From the NCBI GenBank assembly GCA_913047625.1, contig CAJWUJ010000004.1, forward strand, positions 1-64,000: a DNA stretch of 64,000 bases. The letters run 5' to 3'. This DNA is from an uncultured Dehalococcoidia bacterium. Its GTDB lineage: Bacteria > Chloroflexota > Dehalococcoidia > Lucifugimonadales > CAJWUJ01. Shown piece after piece: positions 8,718-16,316 of the stretch (within the stretch, counting starts at the first letter, position 1; every line of letters starts with the position of its first letter). A model generated the notes under the pieces. That model searched no databases. It saw only the letters and a list, made by a program, of their open reading frames with translations, and was not told the DNA's origin. A program made the position numbers and the translations under genes.

Positions 8718-9383
8718 TTATTGATACTGAGGCGCTTTGGGCGAAGGATGTTCGTTCATGATATCTGAGATGCCACGTCCTGATTTTAGTTCTTTTCGAA
8801 CCCAGGTTTCCCAGTCTTCTTTCTCGAGACCAAAGCTAATGAGATCTCGAGCCTGATCAGGTGTGACTACTAAAACACCATCATCATCCGCAAGAATCAT
8901 ATCACCGGGATTAACGGCAACTCCACCAACTTGAACAGGCACATTGACTGCACCTTCTGACAATCCAAGTGGTTTTACTGTCATTGCTGAAGTGCCCTTA
9001 GAAAACACAGGGAATTTCAATTGGTGAATAGCATTTTGATCTGTCACCGGTCCATCAATAACGAGGCCACCCGCACCTGCCTCTATAAATTTATGGCATG
9101 CAAATTCCCCGAAAGGAGCGTAGCGTTCATCGCTATCTCTGTTAACAACTACGATATCACCCTTCTCAATTATTTCTAATGCAGCGTATATAGCTGAGAC
9201 GGTATGGGGATGAGTTTGAACAGTTACCGCATGGCCAACCAGTTTTACTGGTTTCCACAATGCTTCAATATGGGGGTGCATGGCTGAATTTAGTCCATGC
9301 CCTAATGTAGCAGGCGCTACTTTGTAATAATTCTTTATTAAATCTGGGTCAAGAGTTGGTACTCTAGGATTTACTGTTATCAC
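8718..9383 (-). CDS. RraA-like / HMG-aldolase superfamily protein
   Basis: The 221-aa protein has the RraA-family fold signature: GHGLNSAMHP, VNRDSDERYAPFGEFACHKFIEAGAGGLVIDG and PGDMILADDDGVLVV. Relatives are class II 4-hydroxy-4-methyl-2-oxoglutarate/oxaloacetate lyases or regulators of RNase E. In lyases the motif after VIDG usually reads x-x-R-D; here it reads PVTDQ, so the Asp is kept but the pyruvate-binding Arg is a Thr, which makes lyase activity uncertain. The start is a GTG with GGAG seven bases upstream. First gene of the rraA-opp-capA-amidohydrolase-MFS operon. Confidence 0.8.
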   Translation of the reverse strand: MITVNPRVPTLDPDLIKNYYKVAPATLGHGLNSAMHPHIEALWKPVKLVGHAVTVQTHPHTVSAIYAALEIIEKGDIVVVNRDSDERYAPFGEFACHKFIEAGAGGLVIDGPVTDQNAIHQLKFPVFSKGTSAMTVKPLGLSEGAVNVPVQVGGVAVNPGDMILADDDGVLVVTPDQARDLISFGLEKEDWETWVRKELKSGRGISDIMNEHPSPKAPQYQ

Positions 9384-9421
9384 TCAATATCTCCGTTTCG
9401 TGTGTACGTTGGATCTGGGCG

Positions 9422-9450
9422 ATTATAGAGAATGGATATCTATTGGTCAA
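9422..9450 (-). promoter_or_regulatory. Sigma-70-type promoter of the rraA-opp operon
   Basis: On the minus strand, TTGACC and TATAAT are separated by exactly 17 bases, a near-consensus arrangement. Transcription would start near 9415, giving a leader of about 30 bases before the GTG start of the rraA-like gene. It lies in the 91-base gap after hisB, so the transporter operon probably has transcription independent of the his genes. Confidence 0.7.
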
Positions 9451-9474
9451 GATGAGCAGAGATAGTTTTGGTGA

Positions 9475-10071
9475 TCACAATGAACCTTTTGTACTTGGGA
9501 CAGTTGATGATCGCCGAGGATCTTGTTCCACTGCATATGATAATGCCCTTCCTAAAGCCTTGAAAATTGCTTCAGCTTTATGGTGAGGGTTTGTGCCCCT
9601 TCGTAGTTCTACGTGTAGTGATATACGTGCTTCTATGGCAAAAACTTCTAAGAAGTGTCTTATCAGGTCACCAGGTAAATCAACTATAAGATCTTCTGAT
9701 AGATCCGTTACAAAAGTAAAACTGCCTCGGCCACTCAGGTCTAAAGAAACCTCCGCAAGCGCCTCATCCATTGGAACAGAAGCCCAGCCCATTCGACGGA
9801 TGCCTTTTTTATCTCCGAATGCAGCAAGAAAGGCCTGTCCTAGTACTATGCCTATGTCTTCGATCGTGTGGTGGAATCCTGTTTCTGTATCCCCTACTGT
9901 AGATAGGTCTATAGAAAAAGATCCGTGTTTTGCTAATTGTGATAAGAAGTGGTCAAAAACTTTATTGGTACTCGAGCCGTTAAAATCACCACTGCCGTTT
10001 AGATATACGGTGGTTTTAATGTCTGTTTCGCCTGTTTTTCTTTCGACCTTACCAAAGTATTCGCTTGCCAT
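9475..10071 (-). CDS. hisB: Imidazoleglycerol-phosphate dehydratase
   Basis: The 198-aa enzyme performs the sixth step of histidine synthesis, dehydrating imidazoleglycerol phosphate to imidazole-acetol phosphate with two manganese ions. Motifs seen are FDHFLSQLAKHG, the metal-binding FHHTIEDIGIVLGQAF, VPMDEALAEVSLDLSGR and the second metal site NPHHKAEAIFKALGRAL. The length is that of the monofunctional enzyme, with no phosphatase domain. It is the last his gene in this run (hisZ-hisG-x-hisD-hisC-hisB), 17 bases after hisC, with no strong ribosome site, which suggests coupled translation. Confidence 0.95.
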   Translation of the reverse strand: MASEYFGKVERKTGETDIKTTVYLNGSGDFNGSSTNKVFDHFLSQLAKHGSFSIDLSTVGDTETGFHHTIEDIGIVLGQAFLAAFGDKKGIRRMGWASVPMDEALAEVSLDLSGRGSFTFVTDLSEDLIVDLPGDLIRHFLEVFAIEARISLHVELRRGTNPHHKAEAIFKALGRALSYAVEQDPRRSSTVPSTKGSL

Positions 10072-10088
10072 AGTTCTATACTACTATT

Positions 10089-11192
10089 TTAGTTGAGAAG
10101 ACTCAACAATTCTATCAAGGCATCCGTATCTTCAGGCAAAGCTGCGCTAACCCTGATACTGTTCTGTAAGCGGGGATGCGAAAAAGGTCTGACGAATACA
10201 CCTGATTTAGCAAGGTACTCAGTCAAGAATCTGCCGGTATATTCACGGTGTTCACAGAGTAGGAAATTGCCGTGAGACGGCCAAACTTTCCATCGCGGAA
10301 GGCTTCTGACAAGTGTTGCCATGCGTATTTGTTCATTTAAAATCTTATCAACATTGGATAGGAGATACTCCTTGTCCTTGAGGGAGGTCAGCATAGCTAT
10401 CTCTGCAGGCTTGCTTACACTATAAGGAGGTTTAGTTCTTAGCAATTGTTCGACCAGGGAGGAATGCATCATTCCATATCCTATTCTTAATCCGGCTAGT
10501 CCTGCCCATTTGCTAAAGCTGCGTAAAACTACTAGGTTTGGGTACTCGTTCAAGCGTTCCGCAAACGTAATCTTGGAGAACTCATAATAGGTTTCATCTA
10601 CAACTACTAGGATAGGAAGGTCTAAGATTGTCTTTAAGTGTTCCCAAGGCAACAAGTTGCCTGTCGGGTTATTAGGCGAGGCTAAAAAGATCATTTTAGA
10701 CTTTTGGGATGACTCGAGAATTGCAGGTACATCGAGATCAAAAGTTTCTGTTCGGTCAACTGATACCACTTGTCCTCCATGTGATTTGGTTGTAAATGAA
10801 TACATACCAAAAGTCGGTACAGCCTCGAGGACAATATCATTCGGATCTATCGCGATTTTAATCAAGAGGTCGATAAGCTCATCACAGCCGTTTCCGACAA
10901 TAATATTATCACTATGGACACCAGTGTACCCGGAAAGAGCAGTGCGCATTTCTTTTTGAAGATGATCCGGGTAGAGATGCAATTCTTCAGATGCAGCGAT
11001 TGCTTTTCCAACCAACGGAGAAGGGCCAAACGGGTTTTCGTTACCGTCTAAGTTGCGTAGTTTAGTGTCAACACTGATATCATCCGGATTAAAGGACTTT
11101 GCCTCATAAGGCGCTTGCTCTTTCAGGTGAGCTCGAATGATTGAGTCGAGAACCTTCTGGGAATTTGATGTTCGATCATTTGGAGGGTTCAT
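10089..11192 (-). CDS. hisC: Histidinol-phosphate aminotransferase
   Basis: This PLP-dependent fold-type I aminotransferase converts imidazole-acetol phosphate plus glutamate to histidinol phosphate. The sequence shows NGCDELID, ASPNNPTGN, VVDETYYEF and the PLP-lysine region LRSFSKWAGLAGLRIGYG, followed by the conserved IRVSAALPEDTDALI end. The ORF track starts at 11249, but the ATG at 11192 has AAAGGAG five bases upstream. It gives 367 aa and a 17-base overlap with the end of hisD, the expected arrangement in this compact operon. Confidence 0.95.
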   Translation of the reverse strand: MNPPNDRTSNSQKVLDSIIRAHLKEQAPYEAKSFNPDDISVDTKLRNLDGNENPFGPSPLVGKAIAASEELHLYPDHLQKEMRTALSGYTGVHSDNIIVGNGCDELIDLLIKIAIDPNDIVLEAVPTFGMYSFTTKSHGGQVVSVDRTETFDLDVPAILESSQKSKMIFLASPNNPTGNLLPWEHLKTILDLPILVVVDETYYEFSKITFAERLNEYPNLVVLRSFSKWAGLAGLRIGYGMMHSSLVEQLLRTKPPYSVSKPAEIAMLTSLKDKEYLLSNVDKILNEQIRMATLVRSLPRWKVWPSHGNFLLCEHREYTGRFLTEYLAKSGVFVRPFSHPRLQNSIRVSAALPEDTDALIELLSLLN

Positions 11193-12510
11193 CTGTACTC
11201 CTTTGTGTGATAGCCCTGTGGTGGGCATCCATGCCTTCTTCTGATGCAATAATAGAGGCTGTTTTGGCTATCTTCCTAAATGTAGTCTCTGGTAGTCCTA
11301 CCACCATGATAGGCTTTGTAAAATGATGAACGCCAAGGTAGGAATTAAACTTCGCCGTTGCTCCTGTAGGCATAATATGACTTGGGCCGGCAATATAATC
11401 GCCGACTACCTCAGGGGAAAAAGGACCAAGAAAGACCCCTCCTGCATTTGTGACTAATTCCAGATATTCCCATGGGCTGTCAAGGAGTAAACACAAATGC
11501 TCTGGAGCATAGAGGTTTGATAGCGTAATAGCAGTTTCGATATCAGGGACAAGAAAACAAACGGCATTAGTTTCGAATGCAATTCGGGTAGTCTCTTTTG
11601 TTGATAGGCGATCTATCTGGTTGTGCACTTCATTCATTACCGATGAATAATAGTCATGAGATGTGGTGATTAGTATCGGACTTGCCATTACATCGTGCTC
11701 TGCTTGAGCTAATAAATCAGCTGCACAGATAGCAGGATCTACAGTGGCATCAGCAATGATGACGGTTTCTGTTGGGCCGTAAAACCCATCTATATCTACT
11801 TGGCCAAAGACAGCTTTCTTAGCACATGTAACAAAAATATTTCCCGGACCACAGATCTTATCAACAGATTGAACACTTGGTGTGCCATATGCCAAAGCTG
11901 CTATTGCCTGTGCTCCACCTATTTTATATACCTCACTAATACCTGCAATTCTTGCTGCTGCTAAAATAATCGGCGCTATTGAACCGTCCTTTCTTGCCGG
12001 GGAACATATAGCTACTTCTTTAACGCCTGCGACTTTTGCAGGTATAGATCCCATCAGAACTGTTGACGGATAGGATGCTCTCCCTCCTGGGACATATAGC
12101 CCTATTCTTTCCAGTGGACGCATGATTTCACCTAATCCGGACTCATGGTCTATCCAAGACTTCCGAATAGTGCTCTTATGAAACTCAGTAATCCGATCTG
12201 CAGCATGTACCAAGGCATCAAATACCTCTTTGTCGAGAGTTGCTACTGCGTCATTCATTTCTTTTTCATCTACAACAAGCGAATTAAGTTCTACCTGGTC
12301 AATCATAGAGGTGTATTTTTTAATCGCTAAATCGCCCTGCTTTCTTACGGCTTCAGTTATTTCTATAGCAACTTCTTGAGGCGACAAGTATTTTCCAAAT
12401 ATCTTTTTTATCCCTTCTTTGATTGACTGAGGGATTTCATGGTTACCTTCTCCATTTGGCGAACGAGTCATCATTTTAAGAGCAACTGAGTAATCATCAA
12501 TTAATTTCAT
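11176..12510 (-). CDS. hisD: Histidinol dehydrogenase
   Basis: The 444-aa zinc enzyme catalyses the last two oxidations of histidine synthesis (histidinol to histidine, NAD-dependent). Seen in order: ERIGLYVPGGRASYPSTVLMGSIPAKVAGV, KICGPGNIFVTCAKKAVFG, AEHDVMASPILIT, NLYAPEHLCLL and the FLGPFSPEVVGDYIAGPSHIMPT segment, including the zinc and catalytic His/Glu positions. The length matches the family. The start ATG overlaps the stop of the phospholipase-like gene by 4 bases, indicating translational coupling. Confidence 0.95.
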   Translation of the reverse strand: MKLIDDYSVALKMMTRSPNGEGNHEIPQSIKEGIKKIFGKYLSPQEVAIEITEAVRKQGDLAIKKYTSMIDQVELNSLVVDEKEMNDAVATLDKEVFDALVHAADRITEFHKSTIRKSWIDHESGLGEIMRPLERIGLYVPGGRASYPSTVLMGSIPAKVAGVKEVAICSPARKDGSIAPIILAAARIAGISEVYKIGGAQAIAALAYGTPSVQSVDKICGPGNIFVTCAKKAVFGQVDIDGFYGPTETVIIADATVDPAICAADLLAQAEHDVMASPILITTSHDYYSSVMNEVHNQIDRLSTKETTRIAFETNAVCFLVPDIETAITLSNLYAPEHLCLLLDSPWEYLELVTNAGGVFLGPFSPEVVGDYIAGPSHIMPTGATAKFNSYLGVHHFTKPIMVVGLPETTFRKIAKTASIIASEEGMDAHHRAITQRSTDEPSK

Positions 12511-13259
12511 GTGAGATACCTGTATTTTATTTCGTTATAGTTTTTACGGACTTCAGATAAATATAAGTCAATAATGTTATTAGGAAGTTTGTTATACAAG
12601 ATAGTGAGGTTTGCAGGAATGTCGTTCAAAAAAGATTGAGCTATTTGATCGATTAAATTAGTGTTATTAGATTGCTGGCGATAAGCTAGTCTCCTTATGC
12701 GTTCCCATGAAAACCCCCATGACATTGACTCAAGGAGCCAGTCTCGCCATTGTACTACAATGGAGTCAGGTAAAAAATCTAAGTGAAAATCAATAGTCAT
12801 TTTAAGAATATGCTTTTTTATTACCTCCATATCATTCAGGCTATCCCTTGATAATCGATCTAAATCTAGCTGGAGTACTCGGTCATATACATTTGCTTCT
12901 TCGATAGACTCAAAAAGTAAATCATTTGAAAAATAGGGCTCATAAACAACCTTAATCCAGGTTTCATCAGCTACCAGATGGTTAATATATCCACTAATGA
13001 AAGCTTTTTTCGCGTTAGATATATTCGCCTTGTTAAATAGATCAGGATATTGGATGTACATGTTCTCAGCGCCCTGCCCTATTATCCTGTTATCAAGGTC
13101 AGAGAAGTGGGTAATTATTCTGTCCTGCTTGTTTATAATGCGGATATCCGGGGTGACGGAACCAAGTAAGTAAGCCCCGAATGTTTCATCGAACAATAAA
13201 ACACTGCCCCTGTCTTCTGATTTAAGGGCTATATCAAAATGCGCGGATAAACTAGGCAC
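12507..13259 (-). CDS. Zinc-dependent phospholipase C-like protein inside the his operon
   Basis: The 250-aa protein resembles the zinc-dependent phospholipase C-like family (often annotated as a hypothetical hydrolase). It has an early SAHFDIA, a GSVTPDIR segment, THFSDLD and a central FISGYINHLVADETW with His and Asp positions expected to bind zinc. It lacks a signal peptide, so it is probably cytoplasmic. The start is a GTG with AAAGGA seven bases upstream. It is coupled to hisD by a 4-base overlap and follows hisG by 11 bases, so it is surely co-expressed with histidine biosynthesis, but I know of no role for it there. Family assignment is moderate and the function is unknown. Confidence 0.6.
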   Translation of the reverse strand: MPSLSAHFDIALKSEDRGSVLLFDETFGAYLLGSVTPDIRIINKQDRIITHFSDLDNRIIGQGAENMYIQYPDLFNKANISNAKKAFISGYINHLVADETWIKVVYEPYFSNDLLFESIEEANVYDRVLQLDLDRLSRDSLNDMEVIKKHILKMTIDFHLDFLPDSIVVQWRDWLLESMSWGFSWERIRRLAYRQQSNNTNLIDQIAQSFLNDIPANLTILYNKLPNNIIDLYLSEVRKNYNEIKYRYLT

Positions 13260-13270
13260 CAGTAGATCCT

Positions 13271-14302
13271 TTAAGCAAAATGTGACTGGAGTTTTTCAAA
13301 AGATTCACTAGCAGCATAGAAAAGGTAATCTGGCTGATTAACCGCAATAGAAAATCCCCCTATCGTTCTAAAGTCATTTACCGCATCAAGGAGTTTAGAT
13401 CGCTGGATCATTAACGTGACTGAGAAAACTGAGCTGCCATCCTGTGGGTAAACTTTAGAAACAGTAGGTCCGAATAAACCCTGTAAGAGTTCTTTGCCCT
13501 GCAGTTTTGAGGCTATATCCTCCTCGGATTGAGCTTTTATATTTACAGTAAGGCGAAAAAACTCTCGAGCGTTGAGTGATGCCTCTATCCGGTCTAAGAC
13601 CTCTTTAGTGGTTTTAATCATTAATTGCGAAGTTTTTGTTAAGTTTGGATTCGCTATCAGGCATGCCTGAGACTTTAAGATAGTTCCATCTACTATTGGC
13701 TTAAGATGGTTTTCACGTAAAGTTGAACCAGTAGAAGTGATGTCGGTTATCATGTCGGAATAGCCCATTTGGGGAGCAATTTCCAGAGTGCCACTAGCCT
13801 GTATTAAGTTGAAATAACTGATGCCGTGCTTAGCCAGAAAGGCTCGTACAAGCTTAGGGTATTTCGTAGCTATTCTAAGGGTTTTGCCACGCTGTCGAAA
13901 CTCAAGGGAAACATCAACTAGGTCATTCATGCAATCTACGTCTATCCAGCTAGTAGGCACTGCTACTGTGAGTTCACATCTACTGTATTGAAGGTCATTT
14001 ATAACTAATATGGCTTGAGACGATTCGCGCCTTTGTTCACTAAAGCGGTCAAGACCAACAATGCCAATATCTGCGCTACCTTCCTCGACTTTTGAGGTTA
14101 TATCGGCTGCCCTCTGGAATAGAATTACGCAATTGGGAATTCCTCGGATAGTAGCAGTATATCTGCGGGAGTTAACTCTTTCTATGTGTAGCCCGCATTT
14201 ATCCAAGAAAGACTTTGTTGGATCATACATAGCTCCATCACTGGGTAAGGCAATCCTGAGGGTGTCTGTTGATTGATGTGCAAGTTGACTAGTTAGACTC
14301 AT
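13271..14302 (-). CDS. hisG: ATP phosphoribosyltransferase, long-form-like
   Basis: First enzyme of histidine synthesis, joining ATP and PRPP. The N-terminal domain has LRIALPSDG, ADIGIVGLDRFSE and the PRPP loop DMITDITSTGSTLREN. About 100 residues follow the catalytic domain, ending in FRTIGGFSIAVNQPDYLF. They look like the ACT-like regulatory domain of long-form HisG, the histidine-feedback module. At 343 aa it is longer than typical long forms (about 290-300), with an internal insertion around RFSEQRRESSQAI. The upstream neighbour hisZ normally serves short-form HisG, so the pairing is unusual. Ribosome site AGGAAGG. Confidence 0.9.
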   Translation of the reverse strand: MSLTSQLAHQSTDTLRIALPSDGAMYDPTKSFLDKCGLHIERVNSRRYTATIRGIPNCVILFQRAADITSKVEEGSADIGIVGLDRFSEQRRESSQAILVINDLQYSRCELTVAVPTSWIDVDCMNDLVDVSLEFRQRGKTLRIATKYPKLVRAFLAKHGISYFNLIQASGTLEIAPQMGYSDMITDITSTGSTLRENHLKPIVDGTILKSQACLIANPNLTKTSQLMIKTTKEVLDRIEASLNAREFFRLTVNIKAQSEEDIASKLQGKELLQGLFGPTVSKVYPQDGSSVFSVTLMIQRSKLLDAVNDFRTIGGFSIAVNQPDYLFYAASESFEKLQSHFA

Positions 14303-14310
14303 TATTAATA

Positions 14311-15513
14311 TCAGCCCTTCCTGTTAAAAATTAAGGGTTCGAGTGATAAAGCAAATCCACATGCAGGGAATTGCTTGCTGCTGCCTAACGCTCCCAATAG
14401 AGCATCATAGCGCCCGCCCCCACCTATCGGAGAAGCTCCTGATTGTTTAGGGACGTATAAGTCAAATATCATCCCTGAATAATATTGCTGATCTCTTACC
14501 ATGGCTAGATCTATGGTAAGAGAGGAACCTTCGATCTCTCTTGTAAGTAAATCATCTTCAAGTCTTGCTAACTGATCGACCGAAGTAACAGAAAGACCGT
14601 ATTCTTTTAAAAACGCTTTTAGTTTTTTAGTTATTGTTCCTGGCTTGCCTTTAAGGTCAGCAATCCCCTTTGTTAATTCCAGCGCCTTTTCTAAGTTCTT
14701 TGTATTTGTTATATCAGTTAATTTAACCAAGTAATTAGTAGATATATCGTTGAAATCACGACCGCACAAAAAGCCTTCGCCAAGTTCTTCATAAAGTTCC
14801 CCAAATACGGCTCTTATATCCTGATTTGAAAGAACACTAGAAGGAAGCTTAGGTGATGGAATCTGACTTGGAACATGGGGCTGCAGAAGGCTATTTGCCC
14901 CAATCCTTAAGGTATCGTAGCTAATGCTTTTTTCGTTTAGAGATGCAAGGGAATTTACAAAGTATGATTTCAATCTTGCTGGTAAAGTTAATTGGTCATA
15001 AATAGAATTGATGATACCCACATGACCAATTGTTAATGACGTTTCACGAAAGCCAAGGCTAGATAAAGCCAATAAAGCGAGTTCAACCAAAGAACCATCT
15101 GCCTTAGGAGTACCGTCCCCAATGAGCTCAACACCAAGCTGAGTGAACTGGCGCAAAGATGCATCATGGTCTTGAAAACGAAATACTGGACCTCCGTAGT
15201 ACGCCTTGAAAGGGAGGTTGTTAGACTTGTTGGATTCTAAAAAATGCCTTGCAATAGAAGCAGTAAATTCAGGTCGTAGGCTGACATTGCTTCCATCTGG
15301 GTCATTAAATGAGTAAAGGGAGGAAGCAACTCGTTCTCCAGAGTTGATTAAAAAGAGTTCTGTGTTTTCTAGCAAAGGTACATCTACAGGCATATACCCG
15401 TAAGCTGAAAAAACCTCACTTACCGAACGGATGGAGTTCCTAATCGCCTCTAATTCTTCTCCGCTACGGTCAGGCATCCCAGACAATCTTTTAATAGGTT
15501 GTATATAGTCCAT
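14311..15513 (-). CDS. hisZ: ATP phosphoribosyltransferase regulatory subunit (HisRS paralogue)
   Basis: The 400-aa protein has the class II synthetase-like core of HisZ/HisRS: FSAYGYMPVDVPLLE, the motif-2-like SLRPEFTASIAR, the QLGVELIG segment, MVRDQQYYSGMIFDLY and a motif-3-like GGGGRYDALLGALG. It ends shortly after motif 3, without the anticodon-binding domain of histidyl-tRNA synthetase, and is adjacent to hisG. I therefore call it HisZ rather than HisRS. In short-form systems HisZ binds HisG and confers histidine inhibition. It begins the his series, 59 bases after the degenerate SDR gene. Confidence 0.85.
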   Translation of the reverse strand: MDYIQPIKRLSGMPDRSGEELEAIRNSIRSVSEVFSAYGYMPVDVPLLENTELFLINSGERVASSLYSFNDPDGSNVSLRPEFTASIARHFLESNKSNNLPFKAYYGGPVFRFQDHDASLRQFTQLGVELIGDGTPKADGSLVELALLALSSLGFRETSLTIGHVGIINSIYDQLTLPARLKSYFVNSLASLNEKSISYDTLRIGANSLLQPHVPSQIPSPKLPSSVLSNQDIRAVFGELYEELGEGFLCGRDFNDISTNYLVKLTDITNTKNLEKALELTKGIADLKGKPGTITKKLKAFLKEYGLSVTSVDQLARLEDDLLTREIEGSSLTIDLAMVRDQQYYSGMIFDLYVPKQSGASPIGGGGRYDALLGALGSSKQFPACGFALSLEPLIFNRKG

Positions 15514-15572
15514 AATTTAATCCTAGAACCTATATTCTATCATTCAAGGAAAAAGCATGCAGTATTAAAAAT

Positions 15573-16316
15573 TCAGGCATGGGATATTAATCCACCGTCC
15601 ACGTTGATACAGCTTCCTGTTATATAAGTAGAAAACGGGGATAAGAGATATAACAAAAGGCCTTGAATATCATCAGGATGTCCAATAGAGCGGAGAGGGA
15701 TAAACTTTGTGATGGAATCAAAATCACTGGTTGGATTTTGTTCTGAAGCAAGCCAGCCAATACCTATTGCGTTTACATTAATATTAAATGGGGCCCATTC
15801 TAATCCTAAGGAACGTGTTAACCCTAGTATTGCAGCTTGACTGGCAGAGTATGCCACAGTTCCAGGCAACCCTCGTCTTCCTAACCCAGAAACAATATTG
15901 ATGATTCGGCCTGATCTGTTTGCTAGCATCACCTCTCCAGTAGCTCTGATAATTGCGAAGATGAAGCCTAGATAGTGTTGAAAAAGATTAATTACATCCC
16001 CCGAGGTGGTATCTAAGTAGTTTCTATTCAGTACAGGAATAGGAGCATTGAGCTGTATATCTATTTGGGGATGAGAAGACAGGAATTCTTTCAATGTCTT
16101 ATCCAATTGAGTCAAGTCATGAGAATCCAAAATTATAGGTGTGATGAATTTAAGCAGATTTGCATCTATTTGATTAGAGAAAGATAATCTTGGGACATCA
16201 GTTATTAATATTACATGAGCTCCATTCTCAACAAGAGGAGTGACTACATGTGAAATCCAATTGATATCAAAACAAGAGACTAGGGCTATTTTATTTGCCA
16301 GCAGCTTTCTTTTCAT
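15573..16316 (-). CDS. Degenerate short-chain dehydrogenase/reductase-like protein
   Basis: The 247-aa protein has the overall SDR pattern, including the C-terminal PLRSIGHPDDIQGLLLYLLSPFSTYITGSCINVDGG, but its working parts are altered. The N-terminal glycine-rich T-G-x-x-x-G-x-G nucleotide motif is replaced by VSCFDINWIS with no glycines. The NNAG motif reads LNAP. The catalytic Y-x-x-x-K reads YSASQ (Tyr156, Gln160; codon CAA). It is therefore unlikely to bind NAD(P) normally or act alone as an oxidoreductase. Its start overlaps the stop of a canonical SDR gene by 4 bases. I infer a non-catalytic partner subunit. Confidence 0.8.
   Translation of the reverse strand: MKRKLLANKIALVSCFDINWISHVVTPLVENGAHVILITDVPRLSFSNQIDANLLKFITPIILDSHDLTQLDKTLKEFLSSHPQIDIQLNAPIPVLNRNYLDTTSGDVINLFQHYLGFIFAIIRATGEVMLANRSGRIINIVSGLGRRGLPGTVAYSASQAAILGLTRSLGLEWAPFNINVNAIGIGWLASEQNPTSDFDSITKFIPLRSIGHPDDIQGLLLYLLSPFSTYITGSCINVDGGLISHA

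Noticed and set aside
14311-15513. Histidyl-tRNA synthetase
   Set aside because: No C-terminal anticodon-binding domain, and it is adjacent to hisG; HisZ fits better.
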